Of a stretch of DNA of 64,000 nucleotides, positions 56,917 to 64,000 are shown one piece after another. The notes beneath the pieces were generated by a model. It was not told the origin of the DNA, made no database searches, and saw only the letters and a program-made list of their open reading frames with translations. Source of the stretch: Usnea hakonensis (Eukaryota; Ascomycota; Lecanoromycetes; Lecanorales; Parmeliaceae); NCBI GenBank assembly GCA_013423325.1, contig BLJB01000003.1, positions 310,001 to 374,000 on the forward strand, given 5' to 3'. Within the stretch, counting starts at the first letter, position 1. The number at the start of each line of letters is the position of its first letter. The position numbers and the translations under genes were made by a program.

Positions 56917-59900
56917 ATGCTTGTACCTAAACCATCTTGGAAGAAAACTTTGAACCTTCCCAAAGCTACTTTCCCTCCAAGGCCGAAAGTGTCAGACCGC
57001 CCGACTTATATCAAACGATGTACAGATGACCTATACAAGTGGCAGAAGGACCGCCATCAAAATCCTAGTTTCACACTACATGACGGCCCCCCATACGCCA
57101 ATGGCGACCTACACATTGGTCATGCACTCAACAAAATATTGAAAGACATAACTTGTCGCGTTCACCTACGGAATGGGAGAGTGGACTGGGTCCCAGGTTG
57201 GGACTGCCATGGACTACCAATCGAGCTAAAAGCTCTTCAACAGCAGTCAGGAAAGTCCAGCATCTCACTCGAGAGGGCGAATCCAGTGGACATTAGAAAT
57301 GCAGCGAGGAAACTGGCGTCTGAAACGGTGGAGAAGCAGAAGAAGTCCTTCCGAGAATGGGCGATCATGGCAGATTGGGACAGCGCTTGGACTACAATGG
57401 ACAAGGAATTTGAGATCGACCAGTTACACGTGTTCAAAGAGATGGTAAAGAAGGGTCTTATTTACCGGAGATTCAAGCCTGTGCATTGGTCTCCCTCAAT
57501 GCGGACAGCATTGGCGGAGGCGGAGCTCGAGTACCAGGAAGACCATTTGTCTACGGCTGCGTTCATTAAGTATCCTCTTCACGACTGTTCAGAGCCACTC
57601 AAAGACAAGCTCCAGTGGGATATCAAACGTCTCGGCGCTGTTGTGTGGACGACTACACCCTGGACTCTTCCAGCGAACAGAGCGATCGCATTTCACAAAG
57701 ATATAGAGTATCAGGTCCTCCATTCTGCAGCCCACGGCTATATCTTGCTTGCTGCATCGAGAGTTGAAGAATTACGGAGACATTGCAATGAAGATCTTGA
57801 GACCATCACCTCCATCCACGGAGAAGAGCTCACTGGAACAACATATCTCAGTCCAGTCTTCGGTTGCCAAACATCGCCCAGGCCACTGCTACATGGAAAT
57901 TTCGTAACGGAAGGGTCGGGATCAGGGTTAATTCATGTGGCTCCAGGCCATGGCATGGAGGATTATGAGTTGTGCTTGAAGCATGATATTCCGGCTTTTG
58001 CTCCGGTCGATGACAAGGGTTGCTTCCTTAATGACCTAGATCGGCTATCGGGCCTGGATGTCTTGACCACGGGGAACGAATCAGTACTAGAGCGTTTGTC
58101 TGACCATGGCTATCTCCTAGCACGATCGAAGTATAAGCACAAGTATCCATACGACTGGCGCTCGAAGAAACCTGTCATCGTCAGGGCTACAGCGCAGTGG
58201 TTTGCAGACGTCGGAGGAATTCGAGAGTCCGCTTTGGAGGCATTAGATTCTGTGAACTTCATTCCCGCAAGTAGCAAGGGTCGACTCCAAACCTTTGTCA
58301 AGAACCGCAATGAATGGTGCATTTCAAGACAGAGGGCATGGGGTGTGCCGATTCCAGCGCTATACCACAAAGATACCAATGAGGCACTCTTGACTGATAG
58401 TAGTGTATCTCACATCATAGCAGTCATCAAGGAACGTGGCATAGATGCATGGTGGACTGATAGTGAACTGGACCCTGAGTGGACGCCACCATCGCTGAGG
58501 AATAGTGAAGGCAAGACCTGTTACAGAAGGGGCAAGGACACTATGGATGTTTGGTTCGATAGCGGAACAAGCTGGGCCCAGATGCAAACACTGCCAATGC
58601 GTTGTAACACCAATGCTGACTGCTACCTTGAAGGGACAGATCAGCACAGAGGGTGGTTTCAATCCAGTCTTCTTACCCATGTGGCCTACCAGAATGATAC
58701 TGATTCGATAGGCGCACGAGGCAATCCCAATAAACCTTTGGCATCAGTTGCGCCATCAGCACCTTACAAGACTCTGGTGACTCACGGCTTCACTTTGGAC
58801 CAGGATGGCCGCAAGATGAGCAAATCAGTTGGTAACGTCGTTTCCCCAGTTGAAATTATGGAAGGAACTCTTCTTCCTTCAGTAAAGAAGAAGATCAACG
58901 GAAGAATGACGGAGTTTCGTGATGGCATGGGCCCAGATGCTCTTCGCCTTTGGGTTGCAAGCTGCGATTATACTACCGACGTACGAGTGAGCCAGGCCAT
59001 GCTACAGGCAATCAATGGTAGTCTGTCCAAATATCGCGTCACTTTCAGACTTCTCTTAGGTATCCTCAATGACTTTGACCCTTCAACGTGCTCCAGCCTC
59101 GAGGAACATGCCAGTAGCGTTCACCGAATTGCGCTCCTGCAGCTGTCAAAGGTGGCGTCTAGCGTGGAGAAGTACTACTTATCAATGGAATACAACCGGG
59201 CCATGGCCGAAATCACTGCTTACGTCAATACCGATCTTTCGTCATTTTACTTTGAAAGTATGAAGGATGCAGCCTACTGTGGGACCCTGCAAGAGCGAAC
59301 ACAAGTCCAAGCTACGCTTTACCGGATCTTTACCGAGCTTCAACAGATGCTTCTTCCTGTAACTCCTTTACTTATCGAAGAAGTTTGGGACTACACCTCC
59401 AAGATCATCAAGGACTTTAGCCCTACACCACCTGCGATGCGGCTATACGAAGATATCGGTTACCGGGCCAGGCAACACATTGGGGAACGCCGATTAGAGT
59501 CTGATATAAACCCTTTAATGCAAGCTTTAGCGGCAGTCAGGAACAAGCAGGAAGCCGCTCGAAAGGATAAAAAAATGGGGGATTCGCTGCAATCGTACGT
59601 GCTGGTAGAGATCGATCATTTGTCGGCTGTGGAAAATCCAGCTCTTGACCTTTTCAAACACTATGAGGAGGATCTTGAAACTCTATTTGTGGTGTCCCGT
59701 GTCAATATTCTTGGAGAACAACTACCCTCAGGGCTAGATAAAGCTGGTTGGTCCTACTGCACAGATTTTGAGATTCTAGGGCAAACGGTTAGGATACATG
59801 TGTATGAGCCAGAGCTGGCCAAATGCAATCGATGTTGGAGGTATAAAGCTCCTTTGGGTGTAGCAAAAGAGGAGGCTCTTTGCCCAAGGTGTGCGCTGGT

Positions 59901-59976
59901 GGTGGACAACTTGAAGCATCGGATGCCAGAGATCTTCGAGCATGATCACCCTCCTGGGACTGCTGACAGGGCTTGA
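56917..59976 (+). CDS. ism1: Isoleucyl-tRNA synthetase, mitochondrial
   Basis: A single exon of 1019 residues. Class I motifs: HDGPPYANGDLHIGHALNK (HIGH at 66-69) and GRKMSKSVGNVV (KMSKS at about 632-636). The editing (CP1) domain contains VVWTTTPWTLPANRAI and a GSGLIHVAPGHG segment, and the synthetase signature VWFDSGTSW is present. The C-terminal Zn finger reads CNRCWRY ... CPRC, typical of bacterial/mitochondrial IleRS, unlike the cytosolic enzyme. The N-terminus (MLVPKPSWKKTLNLPKATFPPRP) is basic and fits a matrix presequence. It charges mitochondrial tRNA-Ile and edits misactivated valine. A stop lies directly upstream in frame (56911-56913), so this ATG is the first unless an upstream exon is spliced on. 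Confidence 0.95.
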   Translation: MLVPKPSWKKTLNLPKATFPPRPKVSDRPTYIKRCTDDLYKWQKDRHQNPSFTLHDGPPYANGDLHIGHALNKILKDITCRVHLRNGRVDWVPGWDCHGLPIELKALQQQSGKSSISLERANPVDIRNAARKLASETVEKQKKSFREWAIMADWDSAWTTMDKEFEIDQLHVFKEMVKKGLIYRRFKPVHWSPSMRTALAEAELEYQEDHLSTAAFIKYPLHDCSEPLKDKLQWDIKRLGAVVWTTTPWTLPANRAIAFHKDIEYQVLHSAAHGYILLAASRVEELRRHCNEDLETITSIHGEELTGTTYLSPVFGCQTSPRPLLHGNFVTEGSGSGLIHVAPGHGMEDYELCLKHDIPAFAPVDDKGCFLNDLDRLSGLDVLTTGNESVLERLSDHGYLLARSKYKHKYPYDWRSKKPVIVRATAQWFADVGGIRESALEALDSVNFIPASSKGRLQTFVKNRNEWCISRQRAWGVPIPALYHKDTNEALLTDSSVSHIIAVIKERGIDAWWTDSELDPEWTPPSLRNSEGKTCYRRGKDTMDVWFDSGTSWAQMQTLPMRCNTNADCYLEGTDQHRGWFQSSLLTHVAYQNDTDSIGARGNPNKPLASVAPSAPYKTLVTHGFTLDQDGRKMSKSVGNVVSPVEIMEGTLLPSVKKKINGRMTEFRDGMGPDALRLWVASCDYTTDVRVSQAMLQAINGSLSKYRVTFRLLLGILNDFDPSTCSSLEEHASSVHRIALLQLSKVASSVEKYYLSMEYNRAMAEITAYVNTDLSSFYFESMKDAAYCGTLQERTQVQATLYRIFTELQQMLLPVTPLLIEEVWDYTSKIIKDFSPTPPAMRLYEDIGYRARQHIGERRLESDINPLMQALAAVRNKQEAARKDKKMGDSLQSYVLVEIDHLSAVENPALDLFKHYEEDLETLFVVSRVNILGEQLPSGLDKAGWSYCTDFEILGQTVRIHVYEPELAKCNRCWRYKAPLGVAKEEALCPRCALVVDNLKHRMPEIFEHDHPPGTADRA

Positions 59977-60382
59977 AATCATTGGAAGGGGCTTTTCCTC
60001 CTATGCAAATCACATATTCGCATACCTGATGAGATATTGAAGACCATTGCAATGATCCAAATCATGTGCAAGAATATTGCCATGGTGATCCAAAATTTCC
60101 GTACCTGCCAGTGCCTGCCATGTCTGTCCAATCTTGTGATGTGCTGTCTTTGCAAGTTATTTTAGAGGTACTGTAATAATCAAAGTCACTCACTGAAACT
60201 CCTGATGTGAAGAGAAGGACTTAAAGTGGCTAGCGTGCTTACGATTTAATGGTCATCTTCGTCCAAACTTTCAGTACCCATCACTTCACTCATACAACTT
60301 CTTGGCGCTTAGTCGTCCATCACCACCAACTTTTGCAGATCGCTTAGTCGTCGACACCATCACTGCCTAGCCCGATCTCATT
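59977..60382. promoter_or_regulatory. Intergenic / upstream of the coiled-coil gene
   Basis: About 400 bp. A pyrimidine-rich stretch occurs at 60265-60380 before the ATG, as is usual in fungal 5' UTRs. No gene is seen. Confidence 0.4.
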
Positions 60383-62728
60383 ATGGCGATGCCCATATCT
60401 GGTCAGATTATAGTTCGCCTTTGCCATCAAGCTTATGAGCTTCATCAGTGTCAACAACTTATAGCCACAGTATCAGACCGCGTCCAAACAGTCTTGGATG
60501 AGATTCAAGTTTGCAGTGACCATGCCAGTCTGATTGACCCTGCTGTCAATACCCTCAATCAACAAATTCAACCCTTGACGGAAGAGATGGACAGGGTCTA
60601 TGCTCTGCGTAATGATGAGCATGACTCATACCTCAGAGAGGAGAACAGTCAACAGAAGAGAGATCTGGCTTTTCTACACGAGACTATTCGCCATGCCAAG
60701 GAACAGCACGAAGCTCATGTCAATGACCTGAGCAAGTCTAACAAGGAGTTGACATGGCGCGTTGAAAACCTTGAGAGATTCAATGACCTACTCAGATCTA
60801 GGACTAATGAGATGAGGATACAATACGAGGGTGCAATCATCGACAATGTCGAGCTGAAAGAAACTATCAAGACCTTACAGAGTACTCCTGGTAAATCTCA
60901 CAAAAACCATCAAATTTGTGGGGATGCTGCTGACAACGAGACAGCTTTCAACGTCGTTGCCAATGCTGCAGCTTCCAGTGATGCTAATGGCGGCGCTTCC
61001 CCAGCGCCAATCCCTTTTGGCAAGACTGTGGTTGAGACGAATCGCGGCCTCACTGTGACAATCGAGAGCAGTCCCAGTAGTAGTCCTGAGAAAGCCAGCT
61101 TGAACCGAGGTTGGATCGATCAAGATCCTAGCGCCGAGGCTTTCCCGTTTCCAGACATTGTCCCTCAGCCCAATTTTACGAGCGTCACTCTGGCCGACGG
61201 AGAATCTACACAGCCTACACAGCCAGCCATGCCTTTACTAGGCGGACCGAAGAGTCGTCCAATTATTAAGGGAACGCAAGGTGCCAATGAGTCCTTTGAG
61301 CGTATGCAACGGGCTCTAGCTTTATCACCTTGTACGTGGATGCCTCTTACATTTCTCAAAACTCCCACTGATCTAATTCTACAGTGTCCAATTGTGCTGA
61401 TGCAACAGCAATCACAAATTCTTCTGTCTCAGAGCCCAGCATCAAAGCCTTCGCGGCCAACTCTGAGACGCCAAGAAAATTGAAATCCAAGCTCAACCCC
61501 GCAGTGGAAGCTTTCACTCCCTCCAGCAGCAGTGGCAAAGATTCGGCAAAATCAAGCCCCATGCACGTTACCGCCCCGACCAAGGATGACACAAAACTCG
61601 AAGTCACTACTAAGCCATCCAAGGATGAAAATTCCATGCCACCCCACCTTCGTCGACACTCTAAAATTTCAGACAAGGACACCGCCACAGATGAGTTTTT
61701 CAGCAAAGACAAAATCAAAGACCAGGATACCTTCGTCATCAACGCCAAGAAGGAAGTTGCAAACGGATTTGGGCAACTCCCAGCGACTTCTACGAACCCT
61801 CGTGTCCTACCTCATCTACGACGCATGACCAACGTGGTCAGGGATGGAAACCTTCATCCATCTCATTCGCAGTACTCGGGCAAAGGTAAAGACAAAGCGG
61901 AAAACACCAACGGAAAAGAGCTCTGGTCACGCCCTGCGGCACTCGCCGGCATGAAAGAGAACGTGAAAGCTGCCACCACCCCAGGTGCCTTCGTACAACA
62001 TGATCCGGGACTAGAAGCCTGGCTCAACTCTCATGAGTCTCAATCCAACAACACGTCTACCACCCAGGAGGCAACTTCCCCGGCCATTGGCACGCTCATT
62101 GATGTCGAACCCGATGACTCGCACAAAGCCGGCGAGGAGAAAATAGTACCTGTGCCACCAGGCTTCATCCCAATGTCTTTCCAAGAAGCTCCGGTCAAGA
62201 CAGAAACACATACTCCTACAGTCGTCCTTGGAGACCGCGTCACAGACCGCAGTCCTACCGCCGAGCGCTCCCCAGCCCAAGCATTCCCAACAAAACCCAC
62301 CTCCGAGAAAGAAAACAACGCTCGCTTCCTAAAAGAGTACAACCAAACACTCAGCACACTCGATCAGAAATACGGCAAAAAATCTCGCCAGACCCCCGCC
62401 GACCAAAAAGAAAAAGGAGAAGGTGAAGAAACATTCGACCCGATCAAATCCACCGGTACCAAACCAGTCAGTATCTTGTAATTCGCAAACCACCCATCCC
62501 CTCGCTCTTGTCAAACACACCATACTAACGACCGGGACAATCCCGCAGGACTACCACCCCTCCAAACCCACCGGCACCCGCAAAATAGGCGCCCTCCTCG
62601 ACGCCGAATGCAACCGCATGGTCCTGAAACCGCGCAACGCGGTTGGCAATCTTTCGGAGCAACAGCAGTTGCAGCAGGAGTGGAAGGCGGTGCGCAAGAA
62701 TGATGGGAAAGTGGTTTATGTGCTGTGA
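60383..62728 (+). CDS. Coiled-coil protein with low-complexity tail, unknown
   Basis: Three exons: 60383-61331, 61385-62466 and 62549-62728 (736 residues; introns of 53 and 82 bp, the second with donor GTCAGT). Residues about 15-180 form heptad-like helices (LIATVSDRVQTVLDEIQV..., VNDLSKSNKELTWRVENLERF). The middle and C-terminal parts are disordered and rich in Ser, Thr, Pro, Asn. Two similar short motifs occur, PPHLRRHSK and PHLRRMTNV, about 60 residues apart. The conserved-looking end (KIGALLDAECNRMVLKPRN ... VYVL) is encoded by exon 3. No known domain is recognised; a scaffold or RNA-granule role would be speculation. Confidence 0.8.
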
Positions 62729-63512
62729 AGTGGGATACGGGAACGGGCTGGCTGTCTGTCTACTGCCATCATGCTCTTGTAGCTAAAGCCCCTCATATTC
62801 ATTTCCACATGTGGCAGATGATTCAAGTTTTCTTATTCCTTGGGGTTGGCCCCTCTTTGTTGATCAGATCTCCGGAGGAGGAAGGGGGGACCAAAAGTCT
62901 TCTTAGCTAGATCATTAGCTGTAATTCGACAGATGGTGGGGCTTACCCACACCTACGGTTATGCATGCATTAGGATACTTCTAGATAGAAAATGGAAGAC
63001 AAATCGTTTGTCAAAGATATATCTGTCCGAATGATGTCTTCATATAAGCATCCGTGCTTCTATCCTTGTAGCGCATATGGACATTGGAGTATGCTACTAC
63101 CATCCATCCATCACGCCACCGCTTATCCTTCCACTGAGGTCGAGTCGTTCTGGGATATATTCACAGTGCTCATGTACATCCTTAGTGACTAACATGCCAA
63201 TGAATATTGACTTCGGCCTTTCACGAAACGCTACCTCTCATTTAATGCTTAATCTAACATCATATTCGCACCTTTACTAAACATACCAATCCCAACGATA
63301 AGAGGCCGCCAACGTCCAGCCTAGACAAGTCTTGCTCGCCATACGTAATGACAACCCAATCAAACACTGATCCTTCCAAGTAACGCAGACACCCAAACAA
63401 AGGGCAAGAAAGATAACGCTGATGCTCCTTTTCAAAACCCTGCTTCCCGAGGAAATGCAAACGGCCTCCAATGATTATCTCGCCCGTTCTCTCATGTTCT
63501 CAGTGAACCAAG
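62729..63512. other. Convergent intergenic region
   Basis: Between two convergent genes. The ORFs at 62992-63280 are short, AT-rich and unsupported. No repeat is seen. Confidence 0.4.
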
Positions 63513-64000
63513 CTATCCACCATGACCTTTACCCATCTCTCTCTCCTTCTCAACTCTAGCCAACTCGGCTCTCAACCAACGATTCTCTTCTACTAGCTTC
63601 GTCCCGCTTCCTTCAGCTCTCAAGAGCTCGTCAATCAAGGTCTTCTGCGTTTGGAACTGATGCGCGATCTCTGCCCGAAGGGCAGTGAGAGAGACCTCAA
63701 TGGTTGACTTGACGGTCAGGCTGCAGGTGCAAGAACGGGGCTGGGATTCACGCTCTAAATCGACGGCAGAAACAAGTATTGGGCGGGATGCTGCTTTTGG
63801 TGGAGCTTGAGATGAATCTCCACGCTCTGGATGGATGATGGGACCAAGCCAAGGGGTGTGTGGCACTCTAGGCGGAGTCGAAGATGGAGAGGTTGTGTAT
63901 GCTTGGAGAATAGTGTCGGTAGCAGAATCATTTATCGATGCCGTCAAAGATGGGGCAGGAGGCAGTACATGCTTCTTAGGATCTAGAAGCCCCTTGTTGA
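63513..64000 (-). CDS. Coiled-coil protein, C-terminal part (start outside window)
   Basis: The frame is open from the window edge to the stop at 63513. The apparent start at 63947 is a TTG and not a real start. A Pro/Ser/Thr-rich region (YTTSPSSTPPRVPHTP) is followed by a helical C-terminus with heptads (EIAHQFQTQKTLIDELLRAE, ENRWLRAELARVEKERE). It ends MGKGHGG. No family is recognised. An earlier intron may lie outside the window. Confidence 0.65.
   Translation of the reverse strand, partial: NKGLLDPKKHVLPPAPSLTASINDSATDTILQAYTTSPSSTPPRVPHTPWLGPIIHPERGDSSQAPPKAASRPILVSAVDLERESQPRSCTCSLTVKSTIEVSLTALRAEIAHQFQTQKTLIDELLRAEGSGTKLVEENRWLRAELARVEKEREMGKGHGG

Noticed and set aside
1..64000. CRISPR arrays, rRNA genes, prokaryotic operators or riboswitches
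   Set aside because: No direct-repeat/spacer arrays or such signals were seen; the sequence is fungal nuclear DNA.

Overview
The window comes from the nuclear genome of a filamentous ascomycete (Pezizomycotina). Genes are interrupted by many short introns (about 46-90 bp) with GT..AG ends and CTAAC/CTGAC-type branch sites. The gene set fits that group: a BimC kinesin-5, nudC, an NB-ARC/TPR protein with a SesB-like hydrolase domain, a UbiA-type prenyltransferase, a HOM3-type aspartate kinase, DNA polymerase kappa with a UBZ finger, and two MFS drug/H+ antiporters. I cannot fix the class or species. No rRNA, intact tRNA, CRISPR array or plasmid/phage feature is visible.

Layout. 0-6 kb: a truncated single-pass membrane protein with an 87-bp coding repeat, a small two-exon membrane-protein model, and a DHA2-type MFS transporter (3882-5924). 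6-9 kb: a nuclear-type protein gene with an in-frame stop, then a gene-free stretch with very long poly-G tracts. 9.3-13.5 kb: a 1161-residue fungal NLR-like gene (SesB hydrolase, NB-ARC, kinesin-light-chain-type TPRs). 14-17 kb: nudC and a UbiA prenyltransferase. 17.5-17.8 kb: a MITE-like element with perfect terminal inverted repeats. 17.8-27.5 kb is gene-poor, holding one large membrane protein and a BTB protein. 27.5-34.3 kb: an acyltransferase-3 protein, a broken secreted-protein gene and a CorA-type transporter with an extra polytopic tail. 36-46 kb: a LYR protein, a PEBP protein, a DHA1-type MFS transporter, NatD-type histone acetyltransferase, PIG-U and aspartate kinase. 46.5-64 kb is a dense housekeeping block: a basic nuclear protein, pol kappa, kinesin-5, PHAF1, mitochondrial IleRS, a coiled-coil protein and a partial coiled-coil protein.

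The genes do not form one pathway. The block after 41 kb is conserved cell biology (GPI anchoring, threonine/methionine biosynthesis, translesion synthesis, spindle, autophagy, mitochondrial translation). The accessory part lies before 35 kb (transporters, NLR, prenyltransferase, broken genes, transposon relic). Exon models were built by hand from reading frame, splice signals and family similarity. Their summed lengths are multiples of three, but splice sites remain predictions. The observations I consider most worth following are the abrupt switch from C-rich to G-rich coding strand inside several unrelated genes, the two in-frame TAA codons in otherwise open genes, the MITE, and two GC-AG introns in neighbouring genes.
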